Shown: positions 17,261-25,520 of the stretch, in pieces
Layout: each line of letters begins with the position of its first letter
How positions within the stretch are numbered: the stretch's first letter is position 1
Source: Dyadobacter jiangsuensis
GTDB lineage: Bacteria; Bacteroidota; Bacteroidia; Cytophagales; Spirosomataceae
NCBI RefSeq assembly: GCF_003014695.1
Contig: NZ_PYAS01000018.1
Coordinates: 53,964 to 117,963 of the forward strand
DNA: 64,000 nucleotides
Direction: 5' to 3'
The notes under the pieces: generated by a model
What the model was told of the DNA's origin: nothing
Seen by the model: the letters and a program-made list of their open reading frames with translations, nothing else
Databases searched by the model: none
Translations under genes and position numbers: made by a program

Positions 17261-18178
17261 TCACGCTACCCCGCCCTGCCCTGAAAATTCGACCCGCTTT
17301 TTATATTCATTCGGACTGAAACCGGTTTCCTTTTTGAATAGCCTCGAAAAATAAGGCGGGTTTTCAAAACCCAGAAGGTAAGCGGTTTCCGCAACGGTTT
17401 TATCTGTACTGAGCAGCATATTTTTCGCCTCGGAAACGAGGAAAATATGGATCAGTTCAATGGCCGTTTTTCCGGTTTCCTGTTTGAGCAAATCGCTCAG
17501 GTAACGCGGCGAGGTATTGAGCATATCGGCCATGAGTTTGACGGACGGCAATCCTTTTTCCTGGAAATTACCGTCTTCAAAATAGGTCGCCAGGCTCGCA
17601 TTGAAACGCGAAACGGTGGTGCCCGAAAGCTGTGTACGGTTGATAAACTGGCGTTTATAAAAACGCTGCGAGTATTTCAGCATCGAATCCAGGTGTGTGA
17701 GAATAATGTCGCGACTGTACTCGTCGGTATTGTTAAAATATTCGCTTTGAATACGGCTGAAAAGGTCCCAGATAATCTGCTCCTCGCGCTCCGATAAATG
17801 CAGTGCTTCATTGGCTTCATAATCGAAAAAGCCATATTTACGGATTTCCGAATGCAGCGGGTGGCCGCCCAGAAAGTCCTCGTGCACGTAAAGAATAAAA
17901 CCCTTCTCTTCCAGCTCTATATTGTTCATTTCAATCACCTGCCGCGGCTTCGAAAAAAGCATCGAACCGTTTTCGTGGTCGTATTTCGTGCGGCCGTAAA
18001 GGATATGCCCGGCTTTGATCTTTTTAAATGCGATCATGTAAAAATCCGTCGTAAACTCCCGCCAGCCCAGCGTACAGCTTTTCAGCTCATCACACGTGAA
18101 CATGCTGATCATAGGGTGCTCCGGAGCCGGCATATTACTGGCGCGGTGGAGCTCGCTGATGCTTTTATAATGGTCCAT
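17261..18178 (-). CDS. AraC-family transcriptional regulator
   Basis: A 305-residue protein. The N-terminal ~170 residues form a cupin-like sensing domain with GSMLFSKPRQVIEM. The C-terminal AraC HTH pair (about 195-298) has LMADMLNTSPRYLSDLLKQ in the first helix-turn-helix. The second carries VAETAYLLGFENPPYFSRLF and ETGFSPNEYKK, the family signature. It is co-directional with the short-chain dehydrogenase gene about 100 bases upstream. In this group such regulators often control a neighbouring oxidoreductase gene, so the SDR at 18285-19115 is a likely target (inference). Ligand unknown. Confidence 0.93.
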   Translation of the reverse strand: MDHYKSISELHRASNMPAPEHPMISMFTCDELKSCTLGWREFTTDFYMIAFKKIKAGHILYGRTKYDHENGSMLFSKPRQVIEMNNIELEEKGFILYVHEDFLGGHPLHSEIRKYGFFDYEANEALHLSEREEQIIWDLFSRIQSEYFNNTDEYSRDIILTHLDSMLKYSQRFYKRQFINRTQLSGTTVSRFNASLATYFEDGNFQEKGLPSVKLMADMLNTSPRYLSDLLKQETGKTAIELIHIFLVSEAKNMLLSTDKTVAETAYLLGFENPPYFSRLFKKETGFSPNEYKKRVEFSGQGGVA

Positions 18179-18284
18179 GGTTTTGAAAACGGTTAAGTAA
18201 TTGTGGCAAACGCATTGAAGTTGTCAAGTTGAGCGGCGCGGGCCGCTCAACTTGACAACAAATTTTAATCGAATTTATCTAAAA

Positions 18285-19115
18285 TCAGGCGGTTACCTGA
18301 CCACCATGGGCGGCGTCGGCTACCTCTTTCCATTCTTCCCAGGTTGCAAGGCGGTCGGCATATACCTGGTTCAACCAAGGGAACCCAACTTTACCGAGGA
18401 AGATTCGCAATGGCGGGTTTTCTTCGTCCACTACTTTCAGAATCGCGTCCGGTGTGGCCTGCGGATCACCGATGGTATCGGGTGTCAGCCCGGCGTAAAG
18501 CGCCTCCTTAATGCCGTCGTACAATGCGATCGGCTCGCTGTGAGATGCCGAAGCACCGCCCCAGTCGGTCGAGAAGCCGTTGGGCTCTACGATGGTTACT
18601 TTAATACCAAAGTCTTTCACTTCCGAAGCGAGCGTTTCGCTCAATCCTTCAACGGCCCATTTGGAAGCATTGTAAAGACCCAGTACCGGCAGCGTAGCCA
18701 CCCCCAGCACGCTGGAAACCTGGATAATATGACCACCGCCCTGTGCCCGCATCACCGGGATAGCAGCTTGTGTCACCCACAGAAGGCCGAAAACGTTGGT
18801 TTCGATCTGGTCACGAGCCTCTTTTTCGCTGGTTTCTTCAATAGCGCCGAACAAGCCGTAACCCGCATTATTGATCACCACGTCGACGCTGCCAAAATGC
18901 TGGTTGGTCTGCTCGATCGCCGCGAAACTCGCCGCCCGGTCGTTCACATCCAGCTGAATGGTTAAAAGTGTGTCGGGATATTGCGCCGTGAGGTCTTTCA
19001 GCGTTTCGGTATTGCGGGCGGTAGCCGCTACTTTGTCCCCTCTTTTCAAAAAAGCCTCTGCCCATATACGGCCGAATCCTTTGGAAGCGCCGGTAATAAA
19101 AATTGTTTTTGACAT
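18285..19115 (-). CDS. Short-chain dehydrogenase/reductase (SDR)
   Basis: A 276-residue classical SDR: cofactor motif TGASKGFG (about 8-15), NNAG near 82-85, catalytic Ser in VSSVLG and YxxxK in YNASK. Arg at position 34 in ATARN suggests preference for NADP(H). The substrate is not predictable. The C-terminal part resembles 'oxidoreductase' SDRs commonly placed beside AraC or TetR regulators. ATG 19115 is chosen, since the upstream in-frame start is TTG. A TAAATTTG (minus strand, 19147-19154) lies 32 bases upstream and could be its -7 element. Confidence 0.92.
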   Translation of the reverse strand: MSKTIFITGASKGFGRIWAEAFLKRGDKVAATARNTETLKDLTAQYPDTLLTIQLDVNDRAASFAAIEQTNQHFGSVDVVINNAGYGLFGAIEETSEKEARDQIETNVFGLLWVTQAAIPVMRAQGGGHIIQVSSVLGVATLPVLGLYNASKWAVEGLSETLASEVKDFGIKVTIVEPNGFSTDWGGASASHSEPIALYDGIKEALYAGLTPDTIGDPQATPDAILKVVDEENPPLRIFLGKVGFPWLNQVYADRLATWEEWKEVADAAHGGQVTA

Positions 19116-19205
19116 GATTGACAATTGTTTTGGTGTTTTGATGCTACAAATTTACCGGGTCGCTTCCGCCGGCGACTTATACAAAAATCCGGAAATGTGA
19201 TACAC

Positions 19206-19253
19206 TTTGACGAAAGCCCGGTTTGACGAAAGCACGGTTTGAAGAAAGCCCAG
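19206..19253 (+). repeat. Three tandem 16-bp repeats upstream of an AraC gene
   Basis: Consecutive units TTTGACGAAAGCCCGG (19206), TTTGACGAAAGCACGG (19222) and TTTGAAGAAAGCCCAG (19238) differ at one to three positions. They lie between the divergent SDR and AraC genes, 74 bases before the AraC start. Direct repeats of this length are typical of AraC-family binding sites. Confidence 0.8.
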
Positions 19254-19326
19254 GGGCACCAAGTGGTACTGCCGCGATTTAGCGGCCTGCGGGAACCGTT
19301 GAGGCCGCATTCCGGTTGCGGAAATA

Positions 19327-20100
19327 ATGACCATCGAGACCTATTTCCCGACGCCGGAGCTTAGCCCCTTTATCCAAACCTACAAGGTGATCGAAACACC
19401 GGCGGAGGTGGTCAACCATGTGCTGCCCGAAACATCGCCCGTAATGGTGTTCAGACTGAGCGGGCAGGTGTCCGTAAATCACCATGGCGGCACCGATGTG
19501 CTCGAACCGTTCGTCGTTTCCGGTTTGCGGAAATCCGGGAGGGCTATGCGGTATGATTCCGGCACGATCAATATCCTGGTCGTTTTTCGGGAAGGCGGCA
19601 TTGCGCCGTTCCTTCGCGAACCGCTGCATGAACTGAGCGACACGAGCATTGCAATGGATTGCCTCGACGGGTTCAGGGATACCGGCCCGCTGGAAGTGCA
19701 ACTGGCGGAGCAGCCCTCGCACACGGCGCGTATTGCATTGATCGAACGTTTCCTGCTCAGCCGGGTAAGCGGCAAAACGCCGGATAATATGGTATTGGTC
19801 GCTATTCAAAAGATCCATAACGCCGGCGGCCAGCTCCGTATCAAAGAACTGGCGGCATCGCTGCACGTGAGTCAGGATGTGTTCGAAAAGCGTTTCAGGC
19901 GGGTAGCCGGGCTTTCCGCGAAGCAATTTGCCTATATTGTTAAAATGAAATCGGTGGTAGCAAAGGGCCGGTCAGGGCAGCCATTAGCGCAAATTGCGCT
20001 CGATGCGGGTTATTTCGATCAGCCGCATTTCAATAAAGACTTCAAACTTTTCACCGGACTCACCCCTACCGAGTTTTTCAAATCTCCGGTATTCTGGTAA
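19327..20100 (+). CDS. AraC-family regulator with DUF6597-like N-terminus
   Basis: A 257-residue protein. The N-terminal half is cupin-like, with YFPTPELSPFIQTYKVIE and PVMVFRLSG, as in the DUF6597 sensing domain common in Bacteroidota AraC proteins. The C-terminal HTH_18 domain (about 155-252) has IKELAASLHVSQDVFEKRF and PLAQIALDAGYFDQPHFNKD, ending in TGLTPTEFF. It is divergent from the SDR gene. The tandem 16-bp repeats in the shared intergenic space are candidate sites for this protein. It is followed after 91 bases by a small monooxygenase gene on the same strand. Confidence 0.92.
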   Translation: MTIETYFPTPELSPFIQTYKVIETPAEVVNHVLPETSPVMVFRLSGQVSVNHHGGTDVLEPFVVSGLRKSGRAMRYDSGTINILVVFREGGIAPFLREPLHELSDTSIAMDCLDGFRDTGPLEVQLAEQPSHTARIALIERFLLSRVSGKTPDNMVLVAIQKIHNAGGQLRIKELAASLHVSQDVFEKRFRRVAGLSAKQFAYIVKMKSVVAKGRSGQPLAQIALDAGYFDQPHFNKDFKLFTGLTPTEFFKSPVFW

Positions 20101-20191
20101 ATCAATGATTTTTTACAAGAATAGCGAGGTGCTGCTTTGGAATTTTGTATCCATCAAAACCAAAGTATAACTGCTATTCAATTCAAAAATC

Positions 20192-20527
20192 ATGGAAACA
20201 CCAACAGGCAACCAACAGATCTCGTTCATCAGCAAATACCTCATTCCCGCCGCAGCCAAAGAAACTTTCCTGGAACGCCAGCACATGGCACGGGCGTTCA
20301 TTCATTCGCTCAACGGCTTCGTGCGCGACTACGCGTACGAGCGCATCACGGAAACGGGAGATACTGAATACATTACCATTGCCACCTGGATAGACGAGGA
20401 TGCCATCAACAATGCGAGAGAAGCGGTGCAGGCCGAAAACCAGCGAACCGGCTTCGACCGTGCCGAAATGCTGAAAAGGCTTCAAATTCGAATGGAACCC
20501 GGGCTATTCCGGGAGGATCATCGCTAA
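20192..20527 (+). CDS. Antibiotic-biosynthesis-monooxygenase (ABM) fold protein
   Basis: A 111-residue dimeric alpha/beta-barrel type protein. The pattern FISKYLIPAAAKETFLERQHMARAFIHSLNGFVRDYAYERI...EYITIATWIDEDAINNAREAV follows the ABM domain (beta-alpha-beta-beta-alpha). The family holds heme-degrading and quinone-forming monooxygenases and many proteins of unknown role. It probably forms a unit with the AraC regulator upstream. No conserved heme-ligand residues can be assigned with confidence. Confidence 0.8.
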   Translation: METPTGNQQISFISKYLIPAAAKETFLERQHMARAFIHSLNGFVRDYAYERITETGDTEYITIATWIDEDAINNAREAVQAENQRTGFDRAEMLKRLQIRMEPGLFREDHR

Positions 20528-20638
20528 TCCCGTCCTACCGAGGGAATACACGCTTACGGTGCGTTTCGGCTGACAAGGCCGGGACGCACTTTTTTCAAAT
20601 GGTGTGTCGTATATTTAGGCTCGCATAGCCATAGCACC

Positions 20639-22978
20639 ATGAAAAACGAAGTACTCGACGTCTCCGGAATGAGGGCGCTCCCGCTCGATCTCGACTCCGC
20701 CATTTCCTTTATGCCCTATATCCGCTTCTTGGAACAGCGGGTTGCGGAAGAGAAGACACTGAAGTCCGCTTTTTACAAGAACATCCTGGCGTATTTCCAC
20801 GAGCACCAGATTCCGCAGGGCGATGTACAGCTCGATGAGGCACATCTTTACGGCGATTTCTTCGAATATGTTTACAGCAGCCTTTCGGCGCCGCTCGCAT
20901 CGGAGCATAAGCTGGCCTGGGGCATGTGCCAGCCGTTGTTCCCCCATATTTTTTATGGTACCGACCTGCTGTTCGAAATGCTGAACATGAAGCCCGCCAA
21001 TTCCCAGTACGAACTTCAAAAGAACCCCGAAGATTACCAGCGCGAGCGCCTGCATTTGATCTACACGCTGATCCTGCAAAGACTTTATAATTTCCAGGTC
21101 CCGGTGAAAATACAGCAGTACCACGCCTGGACGGACACCCAAACCGGGTTGTACCGGTTCTACGAAGTGCTGGTAAGCCCCGAGTTTGTGGAAGTAAGCG
21201 CTACGCAGGAACTGCCGAATCTCAACTTCGTGGAAATCTACGCGCATTTCAGCGAAAAGGACGGGCATCTGCAATTGCAAAAGGTGCTGCCGCTCGATAT
21301 GTTCCGCTTCCGGGGCTTTGCGGTGATTACCGTCTCGGACGTTACGGCTAAAATGGCTGTCGAAAATATCAAAAAGGTACAGTTCAACCGGGTGCCGGGG
21401 GATAGCTCGAACCGCTACCAGCGCATTATCCAATCGTTGAAAACACTGGTGCAGAACAACCGCATCGAATTTGACCTCTTCCCTTTCGTACGTGTGAACG
21501 GGCAAGCCGTGTACGGGTACGGGCAGGCAGGTACGGGCGTGCTTTTTCAGATATGGGGCGAAAACCGGCTGACCCCCGAAGAGTTCCGACGCCAGGCGGA
21601 AGGCTATGCTTCCAAACCGAATTCCTTCTTTTCACCCGACATACAGGGCGAAGACGAGCGCCAGATAGGCTGGCTCGCGCCCTTCCGCGACCTGAATGTG
21701 CGCTCGCTGGCATTGGTGCCGCTTTTTGTAGATCAGAAACTCGTGGGTGTGCTTTGCATGCATACGTGGGAGGATGAGCGTTTCGACGAAAAGAAACTGG
21801 CCGCTCTCGAAATGGCATTCGCGCCCGTGGCACAGCTGCTGGATATTTATATCGAGGAGTTCAATCTGGAACTGGAAAGCATTATCAAAGAGAAATTCAC
21901 TTCGATACAGCCCGCTGTACAGTGGAAGTTCAACGATGCCGCCTGGCATTACCTCCACCGCCGCAAGAAAGGCCTTCCCGAAGTGAACGAGAACATTGCA
22001 TTCTACGACGTGTACCCGTTGTATGGCGCGATCGACATCCGCAATTCCACCAACGAACGCAATAGCTCCATCCGCGCCGACCTCGACCATTACCTCAATT
22101 TGCTGAATGAACTGCTGAACGCGCTGGCGGGTTTCGACCGGTCGTCGCTCATGCAGGAGCTGCGCTTTCATTGCACCAAATGGCAAAAAGCGGTAAGCCA
22201 GGGCGAACTGAACAGTACTTCGGAGAACAACCTGAATATGTTTCTGAACGAAGAGGCAAGAAACTACCTCATCCATCTTTCGCAGCAGGACCCACGCACC
22301 GCGCCGCTCATCGATGCGTATATCGGGGTCACGCACCCGATTCAGGGCGAGGTGCACCGTCACCGGCAGGAGCTCGACCATTCCATGGAGCTCATCAATA
22401 CGGCCGTGAACCGGTATTTCGAAGACCAGAAGGAACTATTACAGGTGTCGTACCCATGCTATTTTGAGAAATTCAGGACCGACGGCATCGAGTACGACAT
22501 TTATATAGGCCAGTCAATTGCCCCCGACAAGCCGTTCAACCATTTCCACCTTAAAAACCTGCGGTTATGGCAACTGTCGTCCATGATCGAAGTGGCAAAA
22601 CTCACCCGTGCGTTGCTGGGCGAAATGCCGAAAGAGCTGCATACCACGCAGCTGATTTTTGTGCATAACCACATGATCGATATCAGTTTCCGCAGCGATG
22701 AACGTAAATTCGATGTGGAAGGCGCTTACAATATCCGCTACCAGATGATCAAAAAGCGAATCGATAAGGTACGGATCAAAAACTCCCAGGAAAGGCTTAC
22801 CCAGCCAGACAAAATCGCGCTCATCTACCTCCACCAGCGCGATATCGAAGATTACCTGCCCTTCATTCATTATTTGCAGGAAACCAATGCCCTCGAAGCC
22901 ACCACCGAAGAGCTCGAACTGGAAGATTTACAGGGGCTCAGCGGCCTGAGGGCATTGCGGTTAGGAATTGTGTATTAA
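20639..22978 (+). CDS. Large GAF-domain protein with degenerate cyclase-like segment
   Basis: A 779-residue soluble protein without signal peptide. The first ~280 residues are a helical region I cannot assign. Residues about 290-420 read as a GAF domain (VLFQIWGENRLTP, SLALVPLFVDQKLVGVLCMHTW). A segment near 460-475 (YPLYGAIDIRNSTNERN) resembles the metal-binding start of class III nucleotide cyclases (FADIRGST). The rest of a cyclase core is not recognisable, and the C-terminal ~300 residues are helical with no known motif. It may be a sensor scaffold. It stands alone in its own unit. A hairpin (CCGCGA 22983-22988 with TCGCGG 23015-23020) follows the stop. Confidence 0.7.
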   Translation: MKNEVLDVSGMRALPLDLDSAISFMPYIRFLEQRVAEEKTLKSAFYKNILAYFHEHQIPQGDVQLDEAHLYGDFFEYVYSSLSAPLASEHKLAWGMCQPLFPHIFYGTDLLFEMLNMKPANSQYELQKNPEDYQRERLHLIYTLILQRLYNFQVPVKIQQYHAWTDTQTGLYRFYEVLVSPEFVEVSATQELPNLNFVEIYAHFSEKDGHLQLQKVLPLDMFRFRGFAVITVSDVTAKMAVENIKKVQFNRVPGDSSNRYQRIIQSLKTLVQNNRIEFDLFPFVRVNGQAVYGYGQAGTGVLFQIWGENRLTPEEFRRQAEGYASKPNSFFSPDIQGEDERQIGWLAPFRDLNVRSLALVPLFVDQKLVGVLCMHTWEDERFDEKKLAALEMAFAPVAQLLDIYIEEFNLELESIIKEKFTSIQPAVQWKFNDAAWHYLHRRKKGLPEVNENIAFYDVYPLYGAIDIRNSTNERNSSIRADLDHYLNLLNELLNALAGFDRSSLMQELRFHCTKWQKAVSQGELNSTSENNLNMFLNEEARNYLIHLSQQDPRTAPLIDAYIGVTHPIQGEVHRHRQELDHSMELINTAVNRYFEDQKELLQVSYPCYFEKFRTDGIEYDIYIGQSIAPDKPFNHFHLKNLRLWQLSSMIEVAKLTRALLGEMPKELHTTQLIFVHNHMIDISFRSDERKFDVEGAYNIRYQMIKKRIDKVRIKNSQERLTQPDKIALIYLHQRDIEDYLPFIHYLQETNALEATTEELELEDLQGLSGLRALRLGIVY

Positions 22979-23040
22979 CAATCCGCGATGCTGCGCGTAA
23001 AGCACAGCGTCGTTTCGCGGCAATTTATATTTAAATATTA

Positions 23041-23078
23041 TTTGGACTTATTACAAATAGACTATATTTGCAAGTCCA
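23041..23078 (+). promoter_or_regulatory. Promoter with built-in inverted repeats (candidate operator) for DUF4198/Fur-like operon
   Basis: TTTG at 23041-23044 and TATATTTG at 23063-23070 (exact TAnnTTTG) are spaced 18 bases apart. The same stretch carries an outer inverted repeat TGGACTT (23043-23049) / AAGTCCA (23072-23078) and an inner one CAAATA (23054-23059) / TATTTG (23065-23070). A repressor binding here would block polymerase. The start codon follows 58 bases later. Confidence 0.55.
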
Positions 23079-23135
23079 CATGCGAAGCGTGCCCTTAGCA
23101 CAGCCTTCGCTTTTTACTACTCATTTTTCTCAATC

Positions 23136-23852
23136 ATGTTAAAAAAACAACTTCTTATTGCCGCCTTCCTGCTCTGCTGCTCGGCCCAGCTCTTTGCGCA
23201 CGCCCTTTGGATCCAAACTGCTCCAAAAGGCAAAGCCGGTCAGAAACAGGCGGTTAAAATCATTTACGCAGAGCCCGGAGACAAACCTGAAAAGCTGGGC
23301 GAATGGTATTCCGACGTCAAGGATTTTGAGCTCTGGCTCATCGCTCCCGACCAGAAACGTACCAAATTGGCCACCGTCGCAGCCGATGATCATTTCACCG
23401 CGGAGTTCACGCCCGACCAGCAGGGCGTATACACGCTATCGGTAGGCCACACGTCGAAAGACCTGGGCGGAACGACGGTTTATCAGTTCAATGCCAGCGC
23501 ATTAGTAGCCGTCGGAAAAGCGGATACCGGCAATAGCCCGGGTGCAAATGCGAACGAATTGAACGTATTCGCCGACCCTGCGAAAACCAATAAGGTAAAC
23601 AGTCCGCTTAATCTGCGCGGTCTTTTCAAGAACAATGGAAATGAAAAGTTATATATCACTGTGGCTTCGCCATCGGGATGGAGCAAACAAATCAGCACCG
23701 ATGAAAAAGGGTTGGCCGAATTTATTCCACTTTGGCCGGGTACCTATTACATCGAGGCATCCAAAAGCTGGAAAGAAACCGGCAATCTGAATGGGAAGGA
23801 ATACAAAGCATTTTGGCGTAGCGCTACTTTGCTCGTAGAAGTTGGAAAATAG
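23136..23852 (+). CDS. DUF4198 (NikK-like) periplasmic protein
   Basis: A 238-residue secreted protein with a signal peptide cut after LFA, giving a mature N-terminus HALWIQTAPKGKAGQ. The His-x-x-Trp start followed by beta-sandwich segments (VKIIYAEPGDKPEKLGEWY, FTAEFTPDQQGVYTLSV, GLAEFIPLWPGTYYIEA) is characteristic of DUF4198. This family is often linked to nickel/cobalt uptake or found beside metal-regulated receptors. It is the first gene of a two-gene unit with a Fur-like protein 24 bases downstream, which supports a metal-related role (inference). Confidence 0.85.
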   Translation: MLKKQLLIAAFLLCCSAQLFAHALWIQTAPKGKAGQKQAVKIIYAEPGDKPEKLGEWYSDVKDFELWLIAPDQKRTKLATVAADDHFTAEFTPDQQGVYTLSVGHTSKDLGGTTVYQFNASALVAVGKADTGNSPGANANELNVFADPAKTNKVNSPLNLRGLFKNNGNEKLYITVASPSGWSKQISTDEKGLAEFIPLWPGTYYIEASKSWKETGNLNGKEYKAFWRSATLLVEVGK

Positions 23853-23876
23853 TTTTTTAAAGCGTTATTCATTCGC

Positions 23877-24164
23877 ATGTCCCTGTACGAACAAATCAGT
23901 GCCTATTGCATCCGTCACAAAATAAGACTGGCCGAAAAGCGGGTTATTGTGGCCGATCAATTACTGGTCGCCGACGAATTTACGGATGGTGATACTTTAT
24001 GGCGCGACATGCGCAGCCGGGGGATTAAAATCAGCCCAGCGACTGTTTATGAATCGCTTAACTGGCTGGTGATTGCGGGATTTGCAGAGCGGCGTTTCGC
24101 GACCGACAGCCGCAAAAACCTGTTTGGAATCCCGGAGCCTGTCCGGAACACGTTAAACAGCTGA
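23877..24164 (+). CDS. Short Fur-family-like regulator (DNA-binding half only)
   Basis: A 95-residue protein that follows the Fur/Zur N-terminal winged helix: LAEKRVIVADQLLVADEFTDGDTLWRDM, then ISPATVYESLNWLVIAGFAERR, where Fur proteins have IS.ATVYR.L..L...GLI. The protein ends just after the wing. The dimerisation and metal-binding half (HHDHxxC and CxxC motifs) is absent, against a usual length of ~140-150. No frameshift is evident; a strong terminator follows 31 bases later, so the short form seems genuine. It may sense metal only indirectly or act as a partner of a full-length Fur. It lies 24 bases after the DUF4198 gene. Confidence 0.8.
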   Translation: MSLYEQISAYCIRHKIRLAEKRVIVADQLLVADEFTDGDTLWRDMRSRGIKISPATVYESLNWLVIAGFAERRFATDSRKNLFGIPEPVRNTLNS

Positions 24165-24195
24165 AAACGATTAATGCTGTTAATCAGTACTTAAC

Positions 24196-24226
24196 AAAAA
24201 AGGGTCCGAAAAACGGACCCTTTTTT
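24196..24226. terminator. Bidirectional intrinsic terminator
   Basis: A perfect 13-bp stem, AAAAAAGGGTCCG (24196-24208) and CGGACCCTTTTTT (24214-24226), with a 5-base loop. It lies between the convergent Fur-like gene and the gene at 24237-24704. Confidence 0.9.
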
Positions 24227-24236
24227 GTTCATATCA

Positions 24237-24704
24237 TTAAGCAACCACTGCATTCTTCGGTTTGCGGCCTCTGGGTTTGCCAGTGTAAGCCGGCTTGGGT
24301 TCTTCGGTTCCCAAAGTGAGTTCAAAACCGACAACGCCTTCTTCGTAATTAAAAAGGGTTACCTCAAAAATGTACTTTGTATTTTCGAAATCCACACCGC
24401 CTTTACGGAGAATCAGTTCCAGCGGGATAGAATATCCGCGACCGCTTCTGGTAAGGACGAATGTTCCGTTTTCATCCGAGCTCGGGATCAGATAGAGGTG
24501 CTTCAAGGTTCTCTTACCTTGTTGCGCTCCGATTTTAAAGCGAGCTGTTTCAGGTTCGATACCTAATTCTTCCAAAGTTTTTGGAGGAAGAACTAGTTTG
24601 CCCGAGGACGAAACATAGCCGGTTGGCTTTGGTTTCTCCTGAGGTTTTTTCGTTACCGAAACATTATCCTCGGGAGAAAAAAATTTAATTGCTCTTGCTT
24701 TCAT
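24237..24704 (-). CDS. Conserved hypothetical with AT-hook-like C-terminus
   Basis: A 155-residue soluble protein. The centre contains GYVSSSGKLVLPPKTLEELG followed by beta-rich sequence (TFVLTRSGRGYSIPLELILRKGGVDF) that looks like a compact single domain I cannot name. The C-terminus is basic and Pro-rich (YTGKPRGRKPKNA), close to an AT-hook (RGRKP), so minor-groove DNA binding is possible. Upstream on the minus strand, TACTTTTG (24742-24749) fits a TAnnTTTG -7 element and sits in a small palindrome TTACTTT/AAAGTAA. It is flanked by an ~800-base gene-free, AT-rich region. Confidence 0.65.
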   Translation of the reverse strand: MKARAIKFFSPEDNVSVTKKPQEKPKPTGYVSSSGKLVLPPKTLEELGIEPETARFKIGAQQGKRTLKHLYLIPSSDENGTFVLTRSGRGYSIPLELILRKGGVDFENTKYIFEVTLFNYEEGVVGFELTLGTEEPKPAYTGKPRGRKPKNAVVA

Positions 24705-25520
24705 AAATAAATTACGGGTTGCTGGTGGATTATTACTTTCGCAAAAGTAATGAAGTTAACATTTTATTAAAATACTTTTTGTAATAAATAATGTGCCAAA
24801 ACTGGCGAAAAAAAATCATTGCGTTATTACCTCTGATGCCATTTTTATTTAGCGCATTTCCCTTTCGATTTCAAAATTGATTTCAATTCGAACAGATACT
24901 CTCATCGTTAATCCGGCCGGATCAATTTCCATCTGTTTCCAATATACGATCCGCTCCTGCCCGACAGACCATACACCGCGACGAGTTTTATACCAGGCGC
25001 ATAACGTTAACCAGGCCGCCGTATTGACAACGCCGTTTTCGAACAAATTTGTCTCATACGGTTACAAAACTTTATTTGCAATTCGTAATCCAACATCGCC
25101 GCGGGAGATGGATTAGGCTCGCCGCATGAGGCGATACACCCAAAATTATTGTTTGAAATTGGATCCCGGTTCAACCCAAGAATCGAACCGGACAATTATA
25201 CGTCGTAGAACTAGTTAGTCGCCAGTATTTCACCTAAGAATTAAGTTATATTAATAAATCGGTGGCAAAAAATCAGCATGGCATTGTCCAAAAAATTGAA
25301 AACTAACTCTCCATCAATGCTTAATGCAGTGGTAAATAAAATCGGTTTTCACGGTCTTTAATTTAATTCACCGGTTACAATTAGTACTTAAACAGTTACT
25401 TGTAGCAATTATTATTACAAGACACAAATGCCATACCAGCGATTTTTAGTCTGACTAAACTTTCGCAGTAGCACATTAATCGCGTACATTGCAATTACCG
25501 GACGCTCAATCATAGGTACT
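24705..25520. other. 816-base intergenic region, AT-rich, no credible gene
   Basis: No frame here shows convincing coding character; the 65-codon frame at 24849-25046 (minus) has no recognisable pattern. The region contains the probable promoter of the 24237-24704 gene (24742-24749) and an imperfect hairpin at about 25157-25196 with core CCGGTTC/GAACCGG. The last 300 bases are notably AT-rich. A decayed gene cannot be excluded. Confidence 0.5.

Noticed and set aside
21632..22381. 249-codon minus-strand frame inside the GAF protein gene
   Set aside because: Antisense to a continuous 779-codon gene with better start context and recognisable domain.
24849..25046. 65-codon minus-strand frame in the gene-free region
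   Set aside because: No motif, no ribosome-binding context and AT-rich surroundings; it could be remnant but cannot be supported.
25161..25196. tRNA-like GGTTCGATTC on the minus strand
   Set aside because: The T-arm stem does not pair properly and no acceptor, D-arm or anticodon stem can be drawn around it; it is better seen as a CCGGTTC/GAACCGG hairpin.
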